Virus record (IMG/VR): IMGVR_UViG_3300017967_000020
Coordinates: 1 to 62,907 of that record
From: a virus
DNA: 62,907 nucleotides
Direction: 5' to 3' (one strand)
In this document: positions 25,970 to 34,120 of the stretch, piece after piece
Position numbering within the stretch: position 1 is the stretch's first letter
Layout of the letters: every line of letters begins with the position of its first letter
The notes under the pieces: model-generated
Told to the model about the DNA's origin: nothing
The model's database searches: none
What the model saw: only the letters and a program-made list of their open reading frames with translations
Translations under genes and position numbers: made by a program

Positions 25970-26487
25970 TGCCAATCGTTCATAGGAAAGAAAGGTTAAG
26001 AAGCGGATTATTCGGAAGATACTTTAACACTTATTTTAGCGATAACATGGGAAATTTAACTTCTCCTACAAACTCTGATGTTAGAACTCAATTATCTTCA
26101 TATACTGTGGACACGACTGATACTTGGTTATTTCGTGGCTACTTTCTGGCTAACACCACAGCAACAAATTGGCAGTTCAGAACCAATTCTGATGATGCAT
26201 CGTGGTTGTGGATTGGATCTAACTCTACAGCAACGGACACAAATCTGGTTACTGGGAGTGCCGTCGTCAATAATGGAGGACTGCATGGTACCCAGACTAG
26301 AACAAGTTCAAACATTTCTTTGACAGATGGAGTTTTTTATCCCTTTACTGTTGTGATTGGAAACAATTCAGGGCCGGGAACCTTAACCGTTGAGTTCTCA
26401 AGCAACGGAGGAACAAATTGGCAGTCGGATGGAAATGGATTCTATTTTCACAATCCATATGCACCCAATGGTTATAATATTGAATAA
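25969..26487 (+). CDS. PA14-like carbohydrate-binding virion protein
   Basis: This 172-residue single-domain protein reads as a PA14/GLEYA-type beta-sandwich. GYFLANTTATNWQFRTNSDD (about 57-76) and SWLWIG give the Asp-Asp calcium-ligand pair. GLHGTQTRTSSNISLTDGVF and YPFTVVIGNNSGPGTLTVEF follow in the canonical order. PA14 domains bind glycans in toxins, glycosidases and adhesins, so this is a good candidate for a receptor- or mucus-binding decoration. It ends the inserted fibre block just before the scaffold gene. Confidence 0.6.
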   Translation: MPIVHRKERLRSGLFGRYFNTYFSDNMGNLTSPTNSDVRTQLSSYTVDTTDTWLFRGYFLANTTATNWQFRTNSDDASWLWIGSNSTATDTNLVTGSAVVNNGGLHGTQTRTSSNISLTDGVFYPFTVVIGNNSGPGTLTVEFSSNGGTNWQSDGNGFYFHNPYAPNGYNIE

Positions 26488-26553
26488 ACATTCTTTTTAT
26501 TAACATTACTACAATTTAATGTTGATAAACTAATATATTAGGAGTTTTACGTA

Positions 26554-27675
26554 ATGTCATTATTGAAACAAGCAATAGTTGATGCTGCCAACTTAAAAGA
26601 AGCAGCTCTTAAGAACGCAGAGCAGATGATTCTTGAGAAATATTCAAATGAAATTAAATCTGCTGTTGATACTTTGCTTGAAGCAGAAGAAGAAGGTGGT
26701 TTAGATCTTGGTGGCGATCCTGCAGGAGAAGGTGATCTTGCAGATGATACTACAGAAGATATGGATCCTAGCACTTTTGAAGAAGAAAATTTAATCCCAC
26801 CCTCATATATGGAAGGAGAACAAATTGCTTCTAAAAATGGAGAAATGTCTTTTTCAACTCCAGATGAAGGTGAAACTATTGATATCAACATCAGCCCAGA
26901 AGAATTGGCTCAATTTTTGAGAGACGCTGATCAAAATGAATCAGGACAATATATCGATTCAAAATTAGACAATTTTCAATCACAGATGGATGATGATCAA
27001 GTTGAGATTGACTTGTCTCAGCTTGCAGATCTTTCTGACGAAGAAGAATTGGGTTTTGATGACGATGAAATCATGGAATTACCAGATGATTTAGAAGGCA
27101 TGGAAAGAATGGTAGCAGAAGTCTTGGATGTAGATCACAAACCACAGCCACATGGAATGAATGGGCAACTTGGTGGTGGACTTAATTCTGTTGAGTTAGA
27201 AAATGCTATCGATATGGCTCTGGCAAAAGCAATGTCAGATGACATGCAAGAAGAAAATGAAGAATTAAAAGATACTCTTGCGGAACTTGAAGAGCAAGTT
27301 CAACATTTGCAAGAGCAAAATAAAAAGTTTAAATCCGTAACAATTCAATTGAAAGATAAACTGGAAGAATCAGTTATTACCAATGCCAAATTGTTATACT
27401 CAAATCGTGTACTTATTAGTGCCTCCCTGAATGAGCGACAAAAATCTAAAATTGTCGAAGCCTTAAATAATGCACACACCGTAGATGAAGCAAAGACTAT
27501 CTATGAAACACTTCAGAGCACAGTGGGAGATAATACAAACTCTCCTCAAACACTGAGCGAAGCGATTAATAGAAACGCTGGGCGATCTTCTACACTTCCG
27601 AGACGTGCTCCTGAGAAGGAGACTCTCAATGAAAATGCCACATCGAGAATGTTGAAACTCGCTGGCATTAAATAA
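26554..27675 (+). CDS. Prohead scaffold protein (gp22-like)
   Basis: This 373-residue protein is strongly acidic, with a helical N-terminus (LKQAIVDAANLKEAALKNAE), a long Asp/Glu-rich middle, and a coiled coil at about 228-275. Candidate gp21 sites are LLE43/A44, LSE336/A337 and LNE360/N361. These features and the position just upstream of the capsid gene match T4 gp22, which forms the prohead core and is cut to small peptides. The segment GGLDLGGDPAG echoes the GGGLDLGGG repeats of the portal C-terminus. An imperfect 9-bp hairpin (26499-26507 with 26518-26526) lies in its leader. Confidence 0.8.
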   Translation: MSLLKQAIVDAANLKEAALKNAEQMILEKYSNEIKSAVDTLLEAEEEGGLDLGGDPAGEGDLADDTTEDMDPSTFEEENLIPPSYMEGEQIASKNGEMSFSTPDEGETIDINISPEELAQFLRDADQNESGQYIDSKLDNFQSQMDDDQVEIDLSQLADLSDEEELGFDDDEIMELPDDLEGMERMVAEVLDVDHKPQPHGMNGQLGGGLNSVELENAIDMALAKAMSDDMQEENEELKDTLAELEEQVQHLQEQNKKFKSVTIQLKDKLEESVITNAKLLYSNRVLISASLNERQKSKIVEALNNAHTVDEAKTIYETLQSTVGDNTNSPQTLSEAINRNAGRSSTLPRRAPEKETLNENATSRMLKLAGIK

Positions 27676-27706
27676 GACAATATTAATTAATTTGGAGGAA
27701 AATATT

Positions 27707-29467
27707 ATGTCTATCGTTGAAAAATTAACTGAAGGTATTGTCAGACGTGATCTTGCTAAAGAAGGTGCTGCTCTGTTGAACAAATGGGAACGCACTGGTT
27801 TGTTGGAAGGTTTGGATTCTGATTATGCTAAAAACAATATGGCTTCTCTTCTTGAGAACCAAGCTAAGGAATTGCTTCGTGAGGCTTCTTTGATGTCTCA
27901 AGGTGATGTTGAAGGTTTCGCTGCTGTTGCTTTTCCTATCGTACGTCGTGTATTCGGCTCTTTGATCGCTAACGATCTTGTATCTGTTCAGCCTATGTCT
28001 TTGCCATCTGGTTTGATCTTCTTCTTGGACTTTAAATTTGGTTCTGAAGGTGGCGGTATGCCAAGAACTGGTTTTTATGAAGATGAATCAATCTACGGAC
28101 AAGGTGTCATTGGTTCACAATTGACTGGTGGTGTTGACATGAACAACCTTACTGAAGACAAGCAGCCGTTTGGACTTCAAGCAGGTTTCGCTCATGCTTC
28201 TGGTAATGTTGCATCAAATGCATCTGCAGTCGTACACGGACTTGAGTTTGTTGATTCTGGAACTGTTGGTTCTGATGCTGACATTGATAAGTTGGTTCAG
28301 TTCGATCCAGATCTTGCTGCAGGAACATTGATTACTGTTGCTCGTCTTACTCTTTCTGAATTGGATCAAATTGATTCTACAGAAAAAGGACTTAAGCATC
28401 TTGTTGTTCAATCTGCCTCTGCTCGTCCTGGGCTTATTGATGGTGCTAGCATTCTTTCTTGTTCTGCTGATCTTAGTCAAGTTCGTCGTTTGACTAAACT
28501 TTCCGGAACTGCTACTGATCATGCATTGCTTTTCTTCACTGGCTCAAACGTATGTTCTGCATCTGCTGGCGATGAATTGTTTTCTACTGCTAATATCAAA
28601 TTCCGATATCGTGCCACTGATGATATCGTAACTGGTTCTGGCTTGGGCTCTGTTGTTGGGCAATCCCAATGGCAATTGGAAGCACAAGAAAGCATTCCAG
28701 AAATCGAAATCAAAGTTGACAGTATTTCCGTAACTGCTCAAACCAAAAAGTTGAAAGCAAAGTGGAGTCCTGAGTTGGGGCAAGACTTGAATGCTTACCA
28801 CAACTTGGATGCTGAAGTTGAGTTGACTTCTATCTTGTCTGAACAAATCGCTTTGGAAATCGATCGTGAAATCTTGGCTGATTTGATTAGTGGTGCTAAA
28901 GCTGCTACTTATTACTGGAGTCGCTCTCCTGGTTTGTTCGTGAACAAGACTACTGGTGCTGCTATCGTTACTTCTAGTACTGTTGCTCCTGATTTCACTG
29001 GAAACGTTTCTGAATGGTATGAGACTTTGATCGAAACCATCAATGATGTTTCTGCTCAAATCCATAGAAAGACATTGCGTGGTGGCGCTAACTTCTTGGT
29101 TTGCGGCCCTGAAGTTGCTAACATCTTGGAATTCACCTCTGGTTTCCGTGCTAACGTTTCTCATGCTGATGAGAAAGGTACTGTTGGCGCTGTTAACGTA
29201 GGTTCTATCTCTAAGAAGTTCGATGTTATGGTTGATCCATACTTCCCACGAAATGTTATTTTGGTTGGACGTAAAGGTAACTCTTTCTTGGAAAGCGGTT
29301 ATGTATACGCTCCTTATGTCCCATTGCAAGTGACTCCTACTATCTTCGGTACTGAAGACTTCGTTCCTCGTAAAGGTGTTATGACACGCTATGCGAAGAA
29401 GATGGTTCGTCCAGATATGTACGGTTTGGTTATCGTTCGTGGATTGTTGGGAGGCGATAACGCCTAA
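27707..29467 (+). CDS. Major capsid protein (gp23-like)
   Basis: The ATG at 27707 is preceded by GGAGG; the in-frame TTG at 27692 is within the ribosome-site region. The precursor has 586 residues with an N-terminal propeptide ending LLRE59/A60, equivalent to the T4 gp23 cleavage after residue 65. HK97-fold signatures follow: GFAAVAFPIVRRVFGSLIAND, QPMSLPSG, and near the end PYVPLQVTPTIFGTEDFVPR and a Gly-Leu-Val-Ile end. Codon choice is heavily biased to T-ending codons and TTG, matching its expected abundance. A terminator follows, ending the gp22-gp23 unit. Confidence 0.93.
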   Translation: MSIVEKLTEGIVRRDLAKEGAALLNKWERTGLLEGLDSDYAKNNMASLLENQAKELLREASLMSQGDVEGFAAVAFPIVRRVFGSLIANDLVSVQPMSLPSGLIFFLDFKFGSEGGGMPRTGFYEDESIYGQGVIGSQLTGGVDMNNLTEDKQPFGLQAGFAHASGNVASNASAVVHGLEFVDSGTVGSDADIDKLVQFDPDLAAGTLITVARLTLSELDQIDSTEKGLKHLVVQSASARPGLIDGASILSCSADLSQVRRLTKLSGTATDHALLFFTGSNVCSASAGDELFSTANIKFRYRATDDIVTGSGLGSVVGQSQWQLEAQESIPEIEIKVDSISVTAQTKKLKAKWSPELGQDLNAYHNLDAEVELTSILSEQIALEIDREILADLISGAKAATYYWSRSPGLFVNKTTGAAIVTSSTVAPDFTGNVSEWYETLIETINDVSAQIHRKTLRGGANFLVCGPEVANILEFTSGFRANVSHADEKGTVGAVNVGSISKKFDVMVDPYFPRNVILVGRKGNSFLESGYVYAPYVPLQVTPTIFGTEDFVPRKGVMTRYAKKMVRPDMYGLVIVRGLLGGDNA

Positions 29468-29499
29468 TCATCTCTGATTGTCTAAGATAATCACATTAC

Positions 29500-29532
29500 A
29501 AGCCTCCTTCTCTTTGAGTTGGGGGCTTTTTT
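29500..29532 (+). terminator. Intrinsic terminator after capsid gene
   Basis: AAGCCTCC (29500-29507) pairs with GGGGGCTT (29521-29528) with one G-U pair and a 13-base loop, followed by a T-rich run. It is followed 12 bp later by a late-type motif. Confidence 0.8.
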
Positions 29533-29543
29533 GTTATATTCCA

Positions 29544-29551
29544 CTATTTAT
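29544..29551 (+). promoter_or_regulatory. Late-type promoter motif (CACTATTTAT)
   Basis: CCACTATTTATTGTTGATAA starts at 29541, 40 bp before the ATG at 29584 and just behind the capsid terminator. One of nine copies. Confidence 0.5.
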
Positions 29552-29583
29552 TGTTGATAATTTCATTTTGAGGAGAATTGACA

Positions 29584-29811
29584 ATGAAACGTAAAAAGAA
29601 ACTTAGATTGCTTAAATTAGCAGAAGAGAAAGCAATGGCTGCTGAAAAAGCTAAACAAGAAGCTTTGGCTGCTGAAGCAGCAAAAAAAGCTGCTAAAGAA
29701 AAAGCTGCCAAAGAAGCTGCAGAAGCAAAAAGAAAATCAGAAGCAGAAGCAAAAAAGAAAGCTGCCGCTAAGAAGAAGGCATCTACAAAGAAGACTGCTG
29801 ATAAAGAATAA
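29584..29811 (+). CDS. Lys/Ala-rich histone H1-like small protein
   Basis: The ATG at 29584 (GGAG at 29572-29575) gives 75 residues; the upstream TTG at 29578 is within the spacer. Almost the whole protein is Ala, Lys and Glu in KAAKEKAAKEAAEAKRK-type repeats, with a purely basic start (MKRKKKLRLLKLAEEK) and a KKAAAKKKASTKKTADKE tail. This is like the C-terminal arm of histone H1/Hc proteins and TolA-type helices. It has its own late promoter directly after the capsid gene, so a DNA-contacting internal head protein is plausible. Low complexity prevents a family call. Confidence 0.5.
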   Translation: MKRKKKLRLLKLAEEKAMAAEKAKQEALAAEAAKKAAKEKAAKEAAEAKRKSEAEAKKKAAAKKKASTKKTADKE

Positions 29812-29830
29812 TCTTTTCTACTTCATCTTA

Positions 29831-29838
29831 CTATTTAT
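29831..29838 (+). promoter_or_regulatory. Late-type promoter motif (ACTATTTAT)
   Basis: TACTATTTATAGTTGAA (29829-29845) lies about 22 bp before the neck-protein ATG at 29860. The spacing is the shortest of the set, with GGAGGG at 29847-29852 as ribosome site. Confidence 0.5.
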
Positions 29839-29859
29839 AGTTGAATGGAGGGACGCTAA

Positions 29860-31149
29860 ATGTCAAGGCCTACACTAACGCCAGTGCAGCAAACATCTGT
29901 AATAGTATTACCAGCAACTGGTACTGCTGGTAATGTTGCTGCTACTTTGCCTTTGGGTATGTATGCAACAGAAGGTGATTTTTTATCAGGAGCTGCAGAT
30001 CAAGTGGCTTACACTTACAAGAAATTGGGTGGAGATATTCTAGATATTGAAATCACAGAAGGAAACGTATATGCAAATTATGAAGAAGCGGTATTAGAAT
30101 ATTCTTATATCGTTAACACCCATCAGGCTAAGAATGTTTTATCGGATTTGCTTGGTACCACTACTGGATCATTTGATGCAGATGGGAGCCTTAAGAGTGG
30201 ATCTTTAAAAAATTCTCTTTCTGGAACAGGTGTTTCGCTTCGATTTCCTCGTTTTGAATTTGCATATGCTAGAAGGATTGCCGATGGTGTTGGGGTTGAT
30301 GCTGGGGTTGGCGGAAATGTTCCAATTTATTCTGCTTCATTTTCTGTAACTTCAGGGCAGCAAGATTATGATCTTCAAACTATATTAGAAGCTGCGTCCA
30401 CCGCAGGATTAGATAACGGTACAGGAAACGCAATTGATTGGGCTGGATTAGTTGGGAACAAGAAGATAGAGGTAAGAAAAGTATATTATAAGACTCCAAA
30501 CTCTATGTGGAGATTCTATGGATACTATGGTGGATTAAATGCCGTAGGAAACCTATCAAATTACGGACAGTGGAGTGATGACTCTACTTTTGAGATAATA
30601 CCTACTTGGCAAAATAAAATGCAAGCAATGGCATTTGAGGACGCTATATATACACGCAATTCTCACTTCTCATATGAGTTGAGAAATAATAAGATAAGAT
30701 TGTTTCCACCTCCGAACAGCGTTTCGGCAACAAAATATTGGATTGAATTTACGATTCCGCAAGAACCTTATCTTGGCAATGATCCAGATATTGGTATCTT
30801 GGGTGTTAATAATATGAACACTTTGCCATTTGAAAATGTTCCATTTGCCAAAATAAATGCAATTGGAAAACAGTGGATCAGGAGATATGCTTTGGCATTA
30901 TCTAAAGAAACATTAGGACAAGTTCGCTCGAAGTTTGGAAACTCAATTCCAATTCCGGGAGAACAAGTTTCTCTTAATGGTGATTCTCTTTTGTCACAAG
31001 CAAAGGAAGAGCAGAACGCTCTTAGAGAAGAATTAATTAAAGTCTTAGATGAATTGACTTACACCAAATTGTCTGAAGACGATAAAAACTTTATGGAAAA
31101 TGCTGCTGGACTTCAGAAAGCAATTCCTTTAACGATATTCATAGGATAA
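29860..31149 (+). CDS. Neck / portal-adaptor protein (gp13-like)
   Basis: This is a 429-residue structural protein. The helical segment NYEEAVLEYSYIVNTHQ (about 69-85) and the C-terminal block KQWIRRYALALSKETLGQVR, then PIPGEQVSLNGDSLLSQA and a coiled tail, match the pattern of T4 gp13 and its marine relatives. It would bind the portal after packaging and start the neck. It lies first in the neck series gp13-gp14-gp15, interrupted by two leader proteins. It is longer than T4 gp13 (309 residues), mainly through a beta-rich N-terminal region. Confidence 0.65.
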   Translation: MSRPTLTPVQQTSVIVLPATGTAGNVAATLPLGMYATEGDFLSGAADQVAYTYKKLGGDILDIEITEGNVYANYEEAVLEYSYIVNTHQAKNVLSDLLGTTTGSFDADGSLKSGSLKNSLSGTGVSLRFPRFEFAYARRIADGVGVDAGVGGNVPIYSASFSVTSGQQDYDLQTILEAASTAGLDNGTGNAIDWAGLVGNKKIEVRKVYYKTPNSMWRFYGYYGGLNAVGNLSNYGQWSDDSTFEIIPTWQNKMQAMAFEDAIYTRNSHFSYELRNNKIRLFPPPNSVSATKYWIEFTIPQEPYLGNDPDIGILGVNNMNTLPFENVPFAKINAIGKQWIRRYALALSKETLGQVRSKFGNSIPIPGEQVSLNGDSLLSQAKEEQNALREELIKVLDELTYTKLSEDDKNFMENAAGLQKAIPLTIFIG

Positions 31150-31154
31150 TAAAA

Positions 31155-31913
31155 ATGAAACATAAATTAATAATGGAAAACTGGAGACGGTTTGTAAACG
31201 AAGAAGTTCAAGATGATTCTTGGAAGTATTATGGTGATGAAGGTAGAAGTGATGCCCAATTAAGAGCAGATCGAGATTGGAAAAGGGAATGGAATTCTAA
31301 GGCTGATCAAGATTTTTTCAAAAATGAAGTCAAGAAAGTTCATTGGGTAGGCGGAGTTCATAAGGTTGCTGACTCTAGCGCTCAAGAGCCTCAACTCATT
31401 GGTGACTTAAAGTCGTGGGGAAATATTACTTCTACACATAAAGATGAATTATCTTGTATTGGGTACTTAGGTTTGCCTATGGAAGATAGTTTGGGCATGG
31501 CTTTAGGGCTTTTGGTTGATGGCTACACATCTTATGCTGCTGCAGGTGACATACAAACTGAATGGACTTCTACCGCAGAAGAGGAAGATATTGAAAAACA
31601 TGCTTCATCCGGATTAGCAAAAAGAGCGAATATAAAAGATAATGCTATGTACGATAAAGAAACATTTGTAGAACCATCGCAATCTCCGGGCGGATATAAT
31701 GAATTAATTGTCGATAATTGGAAGGCTGTAGGTGTGGTACTCAAAGTTAATCACAGGTATTTTAAATGGATGTATAAAAATATGAAATCTGAAAAATTTC
31801 GAAATATCAAAGCAATTAGACAAAAAGAAATAAAAGATATCATGGAACATTGTAGATCTATGGGAATTCCTTTGCTAGATGCTAGCCTAGATCCAATTGA
31901 GGAGCAGGCGTAA
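31155..31913 (+). CDS. Class B leader protein, predicted internal-head cargo
   Basis: This 252-residue protein opens with MKHKLIMENWRRFVNE, followed at once by E17. It shares this 16-residue start with the next gene (one residue different; 4 mismatches in the first 51 bases). VNE16 is a hydrophobic-x-Glu site of the gp21 type. The rest (acidic N-terminal part, a Gly-rich LGLPMEDSLGMALGLLVDGY helix, then a basic C-terminus) is not recognisable. It interrupts the neck operon between gp13 and gp14, so it is a late gene. Confidence 0.5.
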   Translation: MKHKLIMENWRRFVNEEVQDDSWKYYGDEGRSDAQLRADRDWKREWNSKADQDFFKNEVKKVHWVGGVHKVADSSAQEPQLIGDLKSWGNITSTHKDELSCIGYLGLPMEDSLGMALGLLVDGYTSYAAAGDIQTEWTSTAEEEDIEKHASSGLAKRANIKDNAMYDKETFVEPSQSPGGYNELIVDNWKAVGVVLKVNHRYFKWMYKNMKSEKFRNIKAIRQKEIKDIMEHCRSMGIPLLDASLDPIEEQA

Positions 31914-31967
31914 ATAATGAAACATAGATTAATAATGGAAAACTGGAGACGTTTTGTGAACGAAGCA
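31155..31967 (+). repeat. Duplicated class B leader coding segment
   Basis: The first 51 bases of the gene at 31155 recur at 31917-31967 with 4 mismatches, encoding the MKHKLIMENWRRFVNE/MKHRLIMENWRRFVNE leaders. Homology stops there; the downstream sequences differ entirely. Confidence 0.8.
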
Positions 31968-32627
31968 GCATTGGGTTTTGGTTCTGAAGGTTTATCTGAA
32001 CTTGGAGATATGACTTTTAGGATTGAAAATGATGGTGGATACTATACCATAAGGGCATTAGATGGTTCCGGATCTGAATTAGGGTTCGTAGATCTTGACG
32101 ATTCATATGCTTCTGATTGTGGAATCTTTGTTACTCATTCTGAAATTACAAATCCAGAAAAAGCATCTTTCGGCCCATTTCTTTATGATTTGGCGATAGA
32201 GTTAGGTACTTTGGTGGGATCGGGCGTAACGTCATCATCAAATCCAAGCGGACTTACCGCTACAGATTCGGAAAAAAGCAAATCTATGGCAATTAATGTT
32301 TGGACTTATTATTACGAGAGAAGAGCTGATATCACAAAATTTCCTTTAACTTGTGTTGCAATGCTAGATGGTAGATATATTTTGCACAAAGGAATGTACA
32401 TTTTCCCAGATCACAAGCATTCGCACATGATAATTAATACTGTAAAACAAGGAGATAAATATTCTCACAAAGATCCTCCCAGTAATCTATTAACTAGGGT
32501 TAATGCGATTAACCACTTCTATTCAAAAGATCCAATTTTCTTAGATCAACTTAAGGCTATGGGCAAATTAGAAGACACTGCAAATGTACTAGAAGAAGGA
32601 GCAAGACAGTATGTCAAAAAAGGATAA
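31917..32627 (+). CDS. Class B leader protein with GPFLYD-type domain
   Basis: This is a 236-residue protein beginning MKHRLIMENWRRFVNE16/A17, the best class B site because Ala follows Glu. The domain after it contains FGPFLYDLAIELGTLVG, a segment spaced before VWTYYYERRADI. Marine-phage proteins with a GPLLYD...VWxYYxxRxD pattern are common, of unknown function, and loosely acetyltransferase-like in layout. I cannot assign catalysis. Its end overlaps the gp14-like gene by 17 bases, tying it to the neck operon. Confidence 0.5.
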   Translation: MKHRLIMENWRRFVNEAALGFGSEGLSELGDMTFRIENDGGYYTIRALDGSGSELGFVDLDDSYASDCGIFVTHSEITNPEKASFGPFLYDLAIELGTLVGSGVTSSSNPSGLTATDSEKSKSMAINVWTYYYERRADITKFPLTCVAMLDGRYILHKGMYIFPDHKHSHMIINTVKQGDKYSHKDPPSNLLTRVNAINHFYSKDPIFLDQLKAMGKLEDTANVLEEGARQYVKKG

Positions 32628-33108
32628 CAAATGGAGCCAGCCAACAGCACCACCTCCTCCCTTATTCACAGGGAAGAAGGAACGTGATCTTGTTAAGCAA
32701 GTCAATGACGAAATCATCGAAAGAGTCATTGGGCAAACCATTGCATATTATCCTATTGATTATAACACAACTGACTTCCATCCAATCTATGGAGAAGCAA
32801 TTGAGAAGAACTTTCTTCCTCCAATCAGAGTCCAAGCGCTTATTGAATGGGAAGGAATTCAATCAGCATATACAGAGAAGATTGGAATCGATAAGCAATC
32901 AAGCATCACAATTCATTTCCACAAGAGAAGATTAACAGAAGATCAAGATCTATTTGTCAGAGAAGGAGACTTTGTTCTTTACGGAGACTTATTCTATCAG
33001 ATTGTGACTCTTATGGAACCAAAAAGACTATATGGACAGATTGAGCATAGATTAGAGATCAGTGCTAAATGTGTAAGAGCAAGACAAGGGGTATTCAATG
33101 GCGAATAA
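32611..33108 (+). CDS. Neck / head-closure protein (gp14-like)
   Basis: This is a 165-residue protein. The core YYPIDYNTTDFHPIYGEAIE, FLPPIRVQALIEWEG, then SITIHFHKRRL, REGDFVLYGDLFYQIV and EISAKCVRAR, follows the order of T4 gp14 (YYVPREY...FGEDL...AYLNSFEG...GDLIYFP...LFEL). gp14 closes the filled head and provides the tail-docking surface. It is shorter than T4 gp14 (256 residues) by lacking the N-terminal part. It overlaps the preceding leader gene and the following tail-completion gene (11 bp). Confidence 0.65.
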   Translation: MSKKDNKWSQPTAPPPPLFTGKKERDLVKQVNDEIIERVIGQTIAYYPIDYNTTDFHPIYGEAIEKNFLPPIRVQALIEWEGIQSAYTEKIGIDKQSSITIHFHKRRLTEDQDLFVREGDFVLYGDLFYQIVTLMEPKRLYGQIEHRLEISAKCVRARQGVFNGE

Positions 33109-34021
33109 ATATGAAAATGGATTGAGCTTTCAGCCTTCAACAATTGAAACTATTGATATGGCAATGTACAAGTATATCACTGGACTAAACTTGCACACTA
33201 GCACCAATCAAGGATTCAAGCCGGTTCCAATTATATGGGTAGGCGCAGAAAGAACGTTTCAGATTAAAAATGATCTAACCTTAAGAGACAAAGAAGGGCT
33301 ATTGTCGATTCCAATTATCACAATCGAAAGAAAAGAGATGACTAGAGATCCTACAAAAGCACCAATTCCAGCCAATATTCCTGATTATAAAGATGGTGGC
33401 TGGATTCCTGTAAGAAGAAGAATTGTCCAAGACAAAACAAACAATTTCAAGTCTGCACAAAATATTCAAAAATATGGTGGAAATGATGATGTGGGTATTG
33501 ACGAAAAGTTTTTTAAACAAGAAAGAAAGTTTCCATCAAAAATTTCTCCAATGTTTGATACTCGCCCATTAAATGCTAAAGAAAAAGTTGTATATGAGAC
33601 GATATATATTCCTATACCGGTATATGTCATGGTTAAGTATGAAGTACACATAAGAACAGAATACATGCAACAAATGAACCAATTAATTACTCCTTTTATC
33701 TCTGGGCAATCTAGGCTTGGTAGAAATAGTAAATACTTTACACTATCTCATGATAATCATTTATTTGAGGGTTTTATTGATAACACTTTTGCCAATGAAA
33801 ATAATACTGCCAAATTAGATGAAGAAGAAAGAATATTTAATTCAACTTTAAACGTCGAAGTTTTAGGATATTTAATCGGCGCAAATGATAACGAAAACTC
33901 TAATATGGCAAAATCGTATGAAAGTATCGTAGATGTAAAAGTTTCGAGAGAAAGAGTAGCACTTTCTGATAAACACGATAGAACTAACAAGACTGGTACT
34001 GATCCTTTTTACAAAGAATAA
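33098..34021 (+). CDS. Tail terminator / sheath stabilisation protein (gp15-like)
   Basis: This is a 307-residue protein. The central motif YIPIPVYVMVKYEVHIRTEY followed by MQQMNQLITPFISG resembles T4 gp15 (IKMIYELSIFTRYEDDMFQIVEQILPYF). A later FNSTLNVEVLGYLIG strand matches the gp15 end. gp15 caps the tail tube and sheath at the head-proximal end. Position directly before sheath and tube genes agrees. T4 gp15 has 272 residues, so length is comparable. Confidence 0.65.
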   Translation: MANKYENGLSFQPSTIETIDMAMYKYITGLNLHTSTNQGFKPVPIIWVGAERTFQIKNDLTLRDKEGLLSIPIITIERKEMTRDPTKAPIPANIPDYKDGGWIPVRRRIVQDKTNNFKSAQNIQKYGGNDDVGIDEKFFKQERKFPSKISPMFDTRPLNAKEKVVYETIYIPIPVYVMVKYEVHIRTEYMQQMNQLITPFISGQSRLGRNSKYFTLSHDNHLFEGFIDNTFANENNTAKLDEEERIFNSTLNVEVLGYLIGANDNENSNMAKSYESIVDVKVSRERVALSDKHDRTNKTGTDPFYKE

Positions 34022-34059
34022 AAATGATTTTGTATAAATTCCTTTGCATAAAATAATCA

Positions 34060-34067
34060 CTATTTAC
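34060..34067 (+). promoter_or_regulatory. Late-type promoter motif (CACTATTTAC)
   Basis: CACTATTTACTATGAAAG begins at 34058, in the 99-bp gap before the sheath gene. It is identical over 17 bases to the copy before the tail-tube gene (37075), indicating a strong shared element. Confidence 0.55.
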
Positions 34068-34120
34068 TATGAAAGTTTTATAATAAAAACTATGACTGTT
34101 TTAACAAAGGAGAAAATGAC

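Noticed and set aside
28544-29329. 261-codon antisense open frame within the capsid gene
   Set aside because: It is the shadow of strongly biased T-ending codons on the + strand; it has no ribosome site and no plausible protein pattern, and no other gene is on the - strand.
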